A DNA stretch of 64,000 nucleotides from Paraburkholderia sacchari (GTDB lineage Bacteria > Pseudomonadota > Gammaproteobacteria > Burkholderiales > Burkholderiaceae): the NCBI RefSeq assembly GCF_000785435.2, contig NZ_JTDB02000004.1:186001-250000 (forward strand). Reading direction: 5' to 3'. Each line of letters opens with the position of its first letter. Within the stretch, counting starts at the first letter, position 1. Below the pieces are notes generated by a model, which saw only the letters and a program-made list of their open reading frames with translations, ran no database searches and was not told the origin of the DNA. Below, piece after piece: positions 47,696 through 55,559 of the stretch. The position numbers and the translations under genes are program-made.

Positions 47696-48421
47696 TTATG
47701 CGGCCTGGGCAGCCTGAAGCGGCTCATACGACACCGCCTGCCTCTCCCCCTTTAACGCTGAGCGCAGCATCCGCACCCGCTCTCCCTCAAGCCTTCCCGT
47801 CCGCGCCCCATCGCACAACGCACTCCGAAACCCGGCAAAGTCCGGCAACAGCGCCCGCACGCGTGGCACATGCTCGACACGCAGCGCGCCCGCAAGCCCC
47901 ACCATCACTTCATGCGCACGCGCAATCTGCACCATGCTATCGAGCACGGCGAGCGGCACGCAGTGAAAGAGGCTGCCGGCTTCCTTGCGCTGCGTATCGG
48001 CCATCACCCCGGCGAACCCCAGCTCGCACGCATATTCAACAAGCCTGAGATCGAGCCCGTCGTCGCACAGCAGCACCGGCACCATGCTCCAGCGCAGCGC
48101 GCGCATGCGTTCGAGCGTCTCTCGCGCCGAGGGCCCCGGGGCCACGCCCGCTTTCACGTAATCCACACCGCAGCGGCCGATACGGTTCGCATGATGCGCC
48201 ACGGCCGCGTGGTCGCCGGGGCGCAGGTCGCCAATTGTCGCGCTCACGGGCAGGCCCGGATAGCTTTCGCGCAACGCGTTGACGATGCTCGCGACGCGCG
48301 TTGCCGGCAACGCGCCCAGAGCGCCCGCGCGCGGTTCCTTGAGGTCGATGAAATCCGCCCCTGCGGCGGCTGCTTCACGCGCCTCGGCGAGGTCGCGCAC
48401 ACTGGTGAGGAGTCGGATCAT
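47696..48421 (-). CDS. mfnB: (5-formylfuran-3-yl)methyl phosphate synthase
   Basis: Builds the furan ring of methanofuran-type cofactors from two triose phosphates. The 241-residue TIM-barrel has LLTSVRDLAEAREAAAAGAD, FIDLKEPRAGALGALP and VDYVKAGVAPG with the Schiff-base-type lysines, and GVMADTQRKEAGSLFHC. It is last in a minus-strand group with DUF447, DHPS-like and dmrB genes; its start overlaps the DUF447 stop by 4 bp. It confirms that the cell makes its own methylofuran. Confidence 0.9.
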   Translation of the reverse strand: MIRLLTSVRDLAEAREAAAAGADFIDLKEPRAGALGALPATRVASIVNALRESYPGLPVSATIGDLRPGDHAAVAHHANRIGRCGVDYVKAGVAPGPSARETLERMRALRWSMVPVLLCDDGLDLRLVEYACELGFAGVMADTQRKEAGSLFHCVPLAVLDSMVQIARAHEVMVGLAGALRVEHVPRVRALLPDFAGFRSALCDGARTGRLEGERVRMLRSALKGERQAVSYEPLQAAQAA

Positions 48422-49026
48422 GTCGGTTCGCGCATGCAGGCGCGCTCGTTGTGCGAATCGTGGAGCGATTCACGGTTTGAATAGAAGGCGGCCGTGGCTT
48501 CGGTCAGCCATCGCCAGGCTTCGCGCTCGGCGGGGCCCGCCGTTTTCTCGATGGCGATCGTGAGCCACGCCATTTCCGTTTCGATCTTTTCGCGCGGCAG
48601 CAGGTGCAGGCGGCTCACCAGCACGGCGGCCTCGATCACGGCGGCCTGCGCGCGGTTAAAGCCTGTGAAGGGCGCGTGCGTTGCTTCGGCCACGCGGCGC
48701 AGCGTCAGCACCGGGCGGGCAGGGTCGCCGCTCGCGTCGACGAGGCGCAACTCGGTATGCGCGAGCGCCCCCGCGAGACGCACGCCCGGCACTGTGCCGG
48801 CGGGCAGCGTCGGCCAGCTTCGGCGGCCCGTCACGCAGCCGGCGAACACGCGCACGTCGGTGGTGAAATTCATCACCGCGCAGCCGCTCGCCATGATGTT
48901 GTCGTAGGTGGTGGACGGGGTGAACGGCATCAGCACGACACTGTCGCGTTCGAGGCGCGCGCCCATCGGCGCGATATGCGGCGTGCCGTCGATGGAGCAG
49001 GTGGTGACTACGGTCTCGTGGATCAT
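48418..49026 (-). CDS. DUF447 family protein
   Basis: A 202-residue flavin-reductase-like split-barrel protein of DUF447, often found beside H4MPT genes. It begins MIHETVVTTCSIDGTPHIAPMG, a pattern like the FMN-binding start of pyridoxamine-oxidase folds, and has MPFTPSTTYDNIMASGCAVMNF. The stop codon of the DHPS-like gene directly abuts its start. Role unknown; involvement in pterin or furan cofactor making is inferred from context. Confidence 0.85.
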   Translation of the reverse strand: MIHETVVTTCSIDGTPHIAPMGARLERDSVVLMPFTPSTTYDNIMASGCAVMNFTTDVRVFAGCVTGRRSWPTLPAGTVPGVRLAGALAHTELRLVDASGDPARPVLTLRRVAEATHAPFTGFNRAQAAVIEAAVLVSRLHLLPREKIETEMAWLTIAIEKTAGPAEREAWRWLTEATAAFYSNRESLHDSHNERACMREPT

Positions 49027-50412
49027 TCAGGCCTCCTTGCGCAGCGTCGTGCCTGGCGCGCATTGTTCGAGCAGGTTTTCCGCATCGCGCTCGGCGGCGC
49101 AGCCCCAATCGAGCGACTGATCCTGCGCGTAACGCTTGCCGAGGCGCCACGCCACTTCGGCGCGCGCCAGTTCCACGCCCATGTAAAACGCATGCGCGCC
49201 GTCGCTTTCGAGCTTCAAGCGCGGCCAGAGCGCGAACGGGTCGACAGCGACATGGTGGCCGTCGCGGTTGTACACGTGCACGCCTGCGCTCGACACCTGC
49301 ACACGAAAGTTCGGATCGCGGATCGCGCGTGCGGTGTCGGCAATCTCCTCGGGCGAATCTGGGAAGGGCCGCTTCGCATGAATGGTCATCAACGCGTCCG
49401 ACATGCCCTTGGGCAACGTGCGCTGCTCGCGCGCGGCGTACATGACGCGCCGCGCGACGTCCGCTTCGCGGATCGCGCGGCGCGCGTGCTGGCTGACCTG
49501 GGTCGTCAGGATGGCTGCTATGCCCAGCTCCGCGCCCATGCCGAGCAGCACGGCGTTCATGCCGCACGTATCGGCCTCGGTGAGCTCGGTGACGTTGCCC
49601 ACGCCCATCATGATGGGCGCGTCGGGGAACGCGTCGCGAACGCGCTGGTAGCGCACCAGCGACTTCAGGAGGCCGAATGGAATCGGGTCGAGTATCGGAT
49701 CGGCGAGAAACGGCCGCCCCATCGCGCTCACGGTTTCGATGGCGGTGAAGAGCGACGCTTCGTCGGCGGGCTCGCGCGCCACCAGGATGGGCGTCGATTC
49801 GACCTCGTTGAGAATCCACAGCGTCTCGGTCGAGAGACTGAGCAGATAGTCGGCGCCGGCGCGGCCGCCGCGCACGAGCTCCTTCGCGTCCATCGAGTCG
49901 ACGCTGACCGTGAAGCCGCGCTCCTTGAGCGCGCGCACCGCGTCGGCCAGATGCGGGAATGGCGTGGAGGGCAGGCAGCCGAGATCGATCACGTTGGCGC
50001 CGTCGGCCTGAAGCTGTGCGGCGCGCTGGCAGATGGCCTCGACATCGAGCCTGGGCGCGTCCACGATCTCCGCGAAGATGGCGATGTCGTACTTCGAGAG
50101 GTCGACCGGCCGCGCCGCACGGTTGAAGTAGGCCGGCAGATCCTTGAGCTCCTCGGGGCCGCGCGCGAAGGGAATGCCGTAGTGAGTCGAGAGCGCATCG
50201 AGGTCGCCCCGGCAACGGCCTGGCACGATCACGCGGTCGGCCGCGATGGGAGCGCTCACGCGGCGGCGGATCATGTCGGCCGTCATGAGCGCGGCGACTT
50301 GCAGGCCGATCTCGCGGATCTCCCAGGTGAACGGCGCGGGCTCGAGGCTGCGCAGCACCCGTTCGAGCCCGGGCTGGGCGAGGCGTCCGGTTAGAAAGAC
50401 GATGTGTTCCAT
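49027..50412 (-). CDS. dihydropteroate-synthase-like protein of H4MPT synthesis
   Basis: A 461-residue protein whose central part (about 130-290) is a dihydropteroate-synthase-type barrel with GANVIDLGCLPSTPFPHLADAV and FTVSVDSMDAKELVRGG. The N-terminal region (MEHIVFLTGRLAQPGLERVL) is specific to the archaeal-like group. It is thought to couple the pterin to the ribofuranosylaminobenzene phosphate made by RFAP synthase. ATG 50412 is chosen over an upstream frame because it fits the family start. Neighbours are DUF447 and dmrB. Confidence 0.87.
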   Translation of the reverse strand: MEHIVFLTGRLAQPGLERVLRSLEPAPFTWEIREIGLQVAALMTADMIRRRVSAPIAADRVIVPGRCRGDLDALSTHYGIPFARGPEELKDLPAYFNRAARPVDLSKYDIAIFAEIVDAPRLDVEAICQRAAQLQADGANVIDLGCLPSTPFPHLADAVRALKERGFTVSVDSMDAKELVRGGRAGADYLLSLSTETLWILNEVESTPILVAREPADEASLFTAIETVSAMGRPFLADPILDPIPFGLLKSLVRYQRVRDAFPDAPIMMGVGNVTELTEADTCGMNAVLLGMGAELGIAAILTTQVSQHARRAIREADVARRVMYAAREQRTLPKGMSDALMTIHAKRPFPDSPEEIADTARAIRDPNFRVQVSSAGVHVYNRDGHHVAVDPFALWPRLKLESDGAHAFYMGVELARAEVAWRLGKRYAQDQSLDWGCAAERDAENLLEQCAPGTTLRKEA

Positions 50413-50452
50413 GGTGTGTGAGTCGTCGCTTGGGTTCGTCGCTCTTGATCGT

Positions 50453-51088
50453 CTATCGACCGGCTTGATCAGGCTCGGCCGCAAGCAGGCCGAGCGTTCG
50501 GTAACGCGTGTCCAGCGCCGCGCGTAGCGCGTCGATCGAATCGGCCACCACGCAGTGATCGATCTGGCGCAGACGCTCGACGTTCTGCAGCTCGATGTTG
50601 CGTGGCCTTAGTTCGACCCAGTCCAGCGGGCTTTTCGTGACCACGACCGGTTCCGTGTCGCATGCAAAGATGATGCCGGGAATGCCGAGCTTGCCGGCCT
50701 GCGCGAACAGGTTGGTCGGCAGTGTGTCCGAGATGCCGAACGCGCATTTCGCCACCGTGTTGCTGGTGGCCGGGGCGATCACGAGCGTGTGATAGAGACC
50801 GGCTTCGTAGAACATGCCCACCGGCACGGCGCTCGCACTGTTGTCGCGGAACACGCGAAAGCGCGCCTTCAACTGCGCGATGCCGATCTTGTAGAGCGGC
50901 AGCACTTCCTCGGCGGCGCGTGAGAGAAACAGGTCGACGTTCGGCATCTCGGCGGCAAGCGCGAGCGATTCTTCGAGGCAATGCCCCGATCCGGTGATGG
51001 CCCACGCAAGGCGCGGCCGCGCTAGCGCCGTGTCGTCCTGGCCTTCGTGGCTTGGGTGCGCCTGGTTCGATGGGTGCGCTCGGGTCAT
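50453..51088 (-). CDS. dmrB: dihydromethanopterin reductase, flavoprotein type
   Basis: The last step of H4MPT synthesis: reduction of dihydro- to tetrahydromethanopterin with an FMN protein. The 211-residue flavoprotein has LAWAITGSGHCLEESLAL for phosphate binding, VIAPATSNTVAKCAFGISDTL and IIFACDTEPVVVTKSPLDWVELRP. This is the archaeal-flavoprotein-like DmrB known from Burkholderia, not the DHFR-like DmrA of Methylobacterium. The start is uncertain: ATG 51088 is used, ATG 51133 is possible, and the ribosome site is weak for both. Divergent from the folB-like gene. Confidence 0.85.
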   Translation of the reverse strand: MTRAHPSNQAHPSHEGQDDTALARPRLAWAITGSGHCLEESLALAAEMPNVDLFLSRAAEEVLPLYKIGIAQLKARFRVFRDNSASAVPVGMFYEAGLYHTLVIAPATSNTVAKCAFGISDTLPTNLFAQAGKLGIPGIIFACDTEPVVVTKSPLDWVELRPRNIELQNVERLRQIDHCVVADSIDALRAALDTRYRTLGLLAAEPDQAGR

Positions 51089-51190
51089 TGTTTGCCTGCT
51101 GTTGCTATCGGGTTGTTGTCGGGGTGATGCCATGCTCGTGCGCCGTATCCACATGTGCTGTTGGATGCACAGGCAGCCTGCGCAGTTTGC

Positions 51191-51206
51191 GATACACAGT
51201 GTCACC
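51191..51206 (-). promoter_or_regulatory. GGTGACACTGTGTATC motif between dmrB and folB-like gene
   Basis: A copy of the GTGACA-S-TGTGT element in the 295-bp divergent region, 103 bp before dmrB and 178 bp before the folB-like gene. It is related to the sites at 44002 and 59094. Confidence 0.45.
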
Positions 51207-51383
51207 GGGCGCGCGGCCCGCCAGATGCGCTTTGCCACGCCGGAACCGCGTTTTTGCTGCACTGTCGCGCTGCCATGGACCTGCCGTCGAGCATTACGCG
51301 GGTTCTACTTGCGACATTCGTGCCTGGGACGGTTCTTGCATGAGATCGGGCCGACCCATCCAGGACAAGCGAGAGGAGCAAGC

Positions 51384-51908
51384 ATGAACGCAATCGACAC
51401 CAGCATGTTCGACCGGCCCGCGAGGCAGGCAGTCAGCACGGCGCGCCAGATTGAAGGCGAGGGCGCGCAACCGATGGACCTCATCTTTATCGAGGGTTTT
51501 ACCGGCGAGACGGTGATAGGCATCGACCCGGAGGAACTGCACGACCCGCAACCGGTGCAGATCGATCTTTGGGCCGGTCTACCGCGCAGCCGCGCGTGCG
51601 ATACCGACGCGATTCACGACACCATCGACTATGGAAAAGTCCACGGTGCGTTGCAGGCTTTGTTGTCGAATCATGGCGTGCAACTGCTCGAGGCGCTGGC
51701 AGAAGTGATTGCGCAGATGCTGCTGGTCGACTTCGGCGCGCACTGGGTGCGGGTCGCGCTCGTGAAGCCGAACAAATTCGCGAACGTGAAGGCGGTGGGC
51801 GTGACGATCGAGCGGCGCCGCGCGAGCGTGGCGCCCGTGCACAAGCGCGAGGGCGTGGCGCTGGCGTTGCTCGGCGCCGGCATGTTTCCGCCGGAAGGGA
51901 CGTTTTGA
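51384..51908 (+). CDS. dihydroneopterin aldolase-like protein
   Basis: A 174-residue FolB-type protein for the pterin branch. After a 31-residue extension rich in Ala/Arg/Gln, the core starts DLIFIEGFTGETVIGIDPEE, then DTIDYGKVHGALQ with the catalytic tyrosine, and VALVKPNKFANVKAVGVTIE with the conserved lysine. GAGAGGAG precedes ATG 51384. It is placed among H4MPT genes, so it probably feeds H4MPT rather than, or as well as, folate. The extension is unusual for FolB. Confidence 0.87.
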   Translation: MNAIDTSMFDRPARQAVSTARQIEGEGAQPMDLIFIEGFTGETVIGIDPEELHDPQPVQIDLWAGLPRSRACDTDAIHDTIDYGKVHGALQALLSNHGVQLLEALAEVIAQMLLVDFGAHWVRVALVKPNKFANVKAVGVTIERRRASVAPVHKREGVALALLGAGMFPPEGTF

Positions 51909-51915
51909 ACGGGCG

Positions 51916-51945
51916 GCCGGACGGGCTTGCTGAGACCCGTCCGGC
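51916..51945. terminator. hairpin between folB-like gene and fae
   Basis: GCCGGACGGG and CCCGTCCGGC form a perfect 10-bp stem with a 10-base loop, 8 bp after the folB-like stop. No clear U-run follows. It probably ends transcription between the convergent genes. Confidence 0.6.
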
Positions 51946-51980
51946 GCCGCGTGCGTGATATGCCGGGTGCGGCCGGTGCG

Positions 51981-52019
51981 TTGAGCGCCTTGGTTGAGCG
52001 CCTTGGTTGTGCGCTTTAG
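51981..52019. repeat. three 13-bp tandem repeats
   Basis: TTGAGCGCCTTGG occurs twice in a row and is followed by the variant TTGTGCGCTTTAG, just before the fae stop codon. Probably replication slippage. Confidence 0.7.
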
Positions 52020-52034
52020 TTGTTCGCGTGCCGC

Positions 52035-52544
52035 TCAGCTGGCGGCAAACGGATGCTTCGCTTCGCCCTTGCGGCGCACCACCTCGGCCGCGCGCGGTTC
52101 GCGCTCCACTGCGCGCTTGAGCGCCTCGCGTGTGGCGCGATAGTTGTAGTCCTGGATCTTCTGGTCGTCCTCGGCCTGCCAGTGAATGAACACGCCCACG
52201 CTGATAAAGACGTCGTCGGCTTCATCGGCGGGAATCGTGCCGTCTTCCACGCTGTCCGCGACCGCGAGCGCCACCGCGCGCTGGGCCGGGCCGAACATCT
52301 GCACGGCCTGCTTCGCGCCCTTGATCGTCACCTTGTTGAACAGCACCGTGTTGGGCTTGGCGAGCAGGTTGGGCGCGACCACGGCGAGCAGCGAGGTGAA
52401 GCCGTCCTTGTTGTTGGTGAGCGCATTGCAGAAGGCGCTTTCCGCCGCCGAGCCGCGCGGGCCGACGATCAGGTCGATGTGCGCGACTTCGTTGCCTTCG
52501 CCAACAAGCGATTCGCCAACAAGCACGCGATCTATCTTTGCCAT
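52035..52544 (-). CDS. fae: formaldehyde-activating enzyme
   Basis: Condenses formaldehyde with H4MPT to methylene-H4MPT. The 169-residue protein has [20 protein letters not shown] with the catalytic H22, [20 protein letters not shown], and [27 protein letters not shown] precedes it and the citG-like gene ends 15 bp upstream. It is the last gene of the RFAPS-mtdB-ATP-grasp-mch-rimK-like-citG-like-fae operon. It is the key formaldehyde detoxification step. Confidence 0.97.
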   Translation of the reverse strand: MAKIDRVLVGESLVGEGNEVAHIDLIVGPRGSAAESAFCNALTNNKDGFTSLLAVVAPNLLAKPNTVLFNKVTIKGAKQAVQMFGPAQRAVALAVADSVEDGTIPADEADDVFISVGVFIHWQAEDDQKIQDYNYRATREALKRAVEREPRAAEVVRRKGEAKHPFAAS

Positions 52545-52559
52545 GGGGTTTGTCTCCGG

Positions 52560-53540
52560 TTAGTCCAGTGAAAATATCGGTGTGTGTGCAACCAAAGCGG
52601 TATCGAGGCAGGCGGCCGCGAAGAGCGTGGCGACCGTGAGGTCCGCGCTCGTGCCCGGATTGATCCCGCCGGCCTTGAGCGCGGCGTCCCAGTTGTCGAG
52701 CGCGCCCGGTGCGCAAAGGCGTGCCTCGCCCTGCGCGAGCCACGCCGCCGCTTCGTCCGAAATGCGCTGTGCGCAGGCGTTGCCGTGCTTGCGTGCGATG
52801 TGCGAATCGGGCCAGCGCGCGAGGAAGCCGAACCAGGTAAGCAGCACCGCATCGGCGAGCGGCGTGGGCGAAGCGGCCCGCGCAGCGCAGGCCGCGCGAA
52901 ACGTGGCGAGGCCGAAGCCCAGCACGTCGCGGAAGTCTTCGGCGTACTGGCGCGCGATGCTGTCGCGATCGGCGGCAAGCGTCATCGCGGCGCGCAGATC
53001 GACCGTCGGTGTCGTGCCGACGCTCTGGCTGTCCGCCTCGCCGAGGCCGCCCGGATTTGCGAGTGCGATCGCGCGATAGGCGGCACAGGCGTCCTCCACG
53101 CTCAACGCATGCAGGACCTGTTGCAATGATGCGGCGCAGGCGGACAACGAGGCCGACGGCGGATCGGCTTCGAATGCGTCTTCGAATGCGCGTTCGAATG
53201 CACGTTCGAATGCGGCAGCAAGCGGCGCGCAAAGCAGCACGATGCCGAGATTGGTGTTGCACCCGGCCACGGCACGCGTGCCGGCAATGGCCGCCTCGAT
53301 GCGCGCGCCCACCGAAGCGCCATCGCGCGTGAGCGGCGCGCAGGCCGCTCGCGCGCTGGCGAGAAAATGTTCCGCGTTCATGCCGTGCCCGGCGGAGGCG
53401 ATGCTGACATTGCCGGGCTTCGCGCACACGACGTCCTGCTCGCAGGCCCACAGAAACGCGGCTTTAATCGCCGCCGCTGTCGTGGCTGTCGTAGCTGTCG
53501 TAGCTGTGGGCATGAACTGATGATCCGGCCGCGCGTTCAT
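52560..53540 (-). CDS. CitG/MdcB-like protein of the H4MPT cluster
   Basis: A 326-residue member of the triphosphoribosyl-dephospho-CoA synthase family, with CAKPGNVSIASAGHGMN, GCNTNLGIVLLCAPLA and AIALANPGGLGEADS. No citrate or malonate lyase genes are near. A role in attaching a ribosyl-phosphate during H4MPT synthesis is attractive but unproven. It starts with a low-complexity stretch (TATTATTA) and contains a four-fold FE(R/D)A repeat. ATG 53540 overlaps the RimK-like stop by 4 bp; an ATG nine codons later is possible. Confidence 0.85.
   Translation of the reverse strand: MNARPDHQFMPTATTATTATTAAAIKAAFLWACEQDVVCAKPGNVSIASAGHGMNAEHFLASARAACAPLTRDGASVGARIEAAIAGTRAVAGCNTNLGIVLLCAPLAAAFERAFERAFEDAFEADPPSASLSACAASLQQVLHALSVEDACAAYRAIALANPGGLGEADSQSVGTTPTVDLRAAMTLAADRDSIARQYAEDFRDVLGFGLATFRAACAARAASPTPLADAVLLTWFGFLARWPDSHIARKHGNACAQRISDEAAAWLAQGEARLCAPGALDNWDAALKAGGINPGTSADLTVATLFAAACLDTALVAHTPIFSLD
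53169..53216. repeat. four 12-bp in-frame repeats inside the citG-like gene
   Basis: TTCGAATGC followed by three variable bases occurs four times. On the coding strand it reads FERA-FERA-FEDA-FEAD. In-frame slippage that lengthens a helix is the likely cause. Confidence 0.75.
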
Positions 53541-54520
53541 GCAACCGCCTCGCGCGGCGTGTACACGTACCCGAGCCTGCGCGTGAGCAAGTCGTCGACG
53601 ATACAGCCCGCGATGTCGAACGATGTTACGGACTGCAAACCGCGCCATGCGGCCACGCCATTGACTTCGATGACCTGGGCACCGCCGTCGGTGGCGCCGC
53701 AAGGCACCAGATCGATGCCGGCATAGTCGAGCCCGAGCGCGGCGCTCGCGCGCTCGGCGAGCTGCGCGAGTTCGGGCGTAAGCGGCTGGGTTTCGCAGCG
53801 TCCGCCTTGCGCGACGTTGTGGACCCAGTGCTCGCTCACGCGACGCATGGCCGTGACCGCCTTGCCGCCCACCACCAGCACGCGCCAGTCGAAGCCGGGC
53901 GTGGAGACTGGCGCAACGAAGCGCTGCATATACGCGAGCCCGCCATAGGCCCGCAACGCAGGCAGCGCCGCGCAGCCGCTTTCGCCTCCGCCAAGGCGCA
54001 CGAGCCCCTTGCCTTGCGAGCCGAACAGCGGCTTGAGCACGACCTCGCGGCCCGCCGCCGCCTCGCGCATCACGATGCGGCGCGCGTGCGGCACCGACTC
54101 CCCGGCCCACGCGGGCGGCGTGGGGATGCCGGCGCGATGGAGCAGGAACGACGTCATCGACTTGTCGACGCTGCGCTCGATCGCGCGGGCGTCGTTGTAG
54201 ACCGGTACGCCCAGTTCGCGCAGCGCATGGAGGATGCCAAGGCGCACGGTCACCTGCTCGAAGGTGCCGCCCGCGATGCCGCGCACGATCACGGCATCGG
54301 GCAGGCCGCGGCCGTAGCCCGGAATCACGAGGCCGTGCGCGGCCCAGGTGGTGTCGATGCGGCAGTCGGCGAGGTCCACGCAGCGGCCCTGGGCGCCGCG
54401 CTCGCGAAGCGCGCGCTTCAGGCGCGAGGTGTGCCAGCCGGTCTCGTCGGTCATGATGGCGACGCGCGGTCCGCTGGGGCTCGCGCTAGTGTTCGCGCTT
54501 GCGATCGCGTTCGCGCTCAT
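53537..54520 (-). CDS. RimK-like ATP-grasp glutamate ligase
   Basis: A 327-residue ATP-grasp protein of the RimK/MptN type. VVLKPLFGSQGKGLVRLG binds ATP, and GLDYAGIDLVPCG and VIEVNGVAAWRGLQSVT carry the metal-site Asp and Glu-Asn. In archaea MptN adds glutamate to H4MPT; here either H4MPT or the polyglutamate tail of methylofuran could be the target. The start at 54520 is 1 bp from the mch stop; MTDETGWHTS, 22 codons in, may be the true start. Confidence 0.85.
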   Translation of the reverse strand: MSANAIASANTSASPSGPRVAIMTDETGWHTSRLKRALRERGAQGRCVDLADCRIDTTWAAHGLVIPGYGRGLPDAVIVRGIAGGTFEQVTVRLGILHALRELGVPVYNDARAIERSVDKSMTSFLLHRAGIPTPPAWAGESVPHARRIVMREAAAGREVVLKPLFGSQGKGLVRLGGGESGCAALPALRAYGGLAYMQRFVAPVSTPGFDWRVLVVGGKAVTAMRRVSEHWVHNVAQGGRCETQPLTPELAQLAERASAALGLDYAGIDLVPCGATDGGAQVIEVNGVAAWRGLQSVTSFDIAGCIVDDLLTRRLGYVYTPREAVA

Positions 54521-54521
54521 G

Positions 54522-55559
54522 TCAGGCCTCGCCGAGCCACAGCGGATGAAGCAGGTCGAAGCGCGTCGCGCCAGCGTGCCAGGTGCGGCCAGTCGCGAGA
54601 CTGCTGACCCAGACCTCGGCAGGCGCGAAGAGGGCCGGGTCGATCTTGTAGAAGTCGTAGTCGTACTCGGTGAAGATCTCGGCGAACGAGCGGCCAAAGT
54701 CGCGCGAGGCCGACGACGGCAGGCGCTGCGCGAGATCTCGCGCAGCGTCGTCGTTGCCGTTGACGGTAAGGTGAACGCGTCCGCCGTAAAGAATCGCATC
54801 GTTGGTACGGCCCATCGCCTCGATCGCTTCGCGCGCGGGGGGCGGCAGCGGGGCGCTCGCGCTGCCCTCCACGATGTCCCCGAGCGCGAAGCCCAGCACA
54901 TGCGCCTTGTGCAGCGCCACTTCGAGCGCGCGGGCGACCACTTGCGTGGTGCCCGCGCGGCTGGCGGTGGGTGTGAGGATCAGCGTGAGCTCGTGCGCCT
55001 CCAGCGCGCAATCGCGCAGGATCTTGTCGATGACCACTTCGGGCGGGGCGCGGTCCACCTCCAGCACGAGGCAACCGCGCTTCGAGACGTCGCGATAACC
55101 GAGTTCCTCGTAAAGCGGCTCCTTGCAGGCGAGCGAGCGCGCCGGTCCCGAGCCGAGCGCGAAGAACTTCTTGCCGCCGGTCTCCTCTTTCGAGGCGGAA
55201 AGGCTCCAGCCCGCGTACTGGCTCGCGAGGCAGGCGAGCACGGGCTGCGCGCTCGCAATCTCGACCACGGTGGGCCATTCTTCGCGCGCGCCGGCGCCGC
55301 CGTTCGCGCGCACGCGCACGGTGCCAAGCCCGCCCATGCAGATCGCGGCGATTGCAGCGCCGGCGGCCACGCTGCCGGGCGCTTCGATGCCGGCATCGAC
55401 GATCAGCACGCCGCGCGGGTCGCGTCGCGCGGCGATGCCTAGCTCCGCCTGCTGTTCAAGGAGCGCGGCGAGCAGGGGCTGCGCGAGTGCGTTGACGCTG
55501 AGCAATGCGGATGTAGTTGCTGACGCAACCGATTCAGCGATAGGCGAATGAGCATTCAT
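54522..55559 (-). CDS. mch: methenyl-H4MPT cyclohydrolase
   Basis: Hydrolyses methenyl-H4MPT to formyl-H4MPT, between MtdB and Fhc. The 345-residue protein has LSVNALAQPLL at the start, GLGTVRVRANGG, YAGWSLSASKEETGGKKFFALGSGPAR, and FTEYDYDFYKIDPALFAPAEV, a strong Mch signature. Its start overlaps the end of the upstream ATP-grasp gene by 26 bp. Confidence 0.96.
   Translation of the reverse strand: MNAHSPIAESVASATTSALLSVNALAQPLLAALLEQQAELGIAARRDPRGVLIVDAGIEAPGSVAAGAAIAAICMGGLGTVRVRANGGAGAREEWPTVVEIASAQPVLACLASQYAGWSLSASKEETGGKKFFALGSGPARSLACKEPLYEELGYRDVSKRGCLVLEVDRAPPEVVIDKILRDCALEAHELTLILTPTASRAGTTQVVARALEVALHKAHVLGFALGDIVEGSASAPLPPPAREAIEAMGRTNDAILYGGRVHLTVNGNDDAARDLAQRLPSSASRDFGRSFAEIFTEYDYDFYKIDPALFAPAEVWVSSLATGRTWHAGATRFDLLHPLWLGEA

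Noticed and set aside
50994..51383. Upstream extension of the folB-like frame with hydrophobic and Cys-rich residues
   Set aside because: GTG start lacks a ribosome site, composition is not protein-like, and it would cover the divergent promoter region and the 51191 motif. ATG 51384 has GAGAGGAG.
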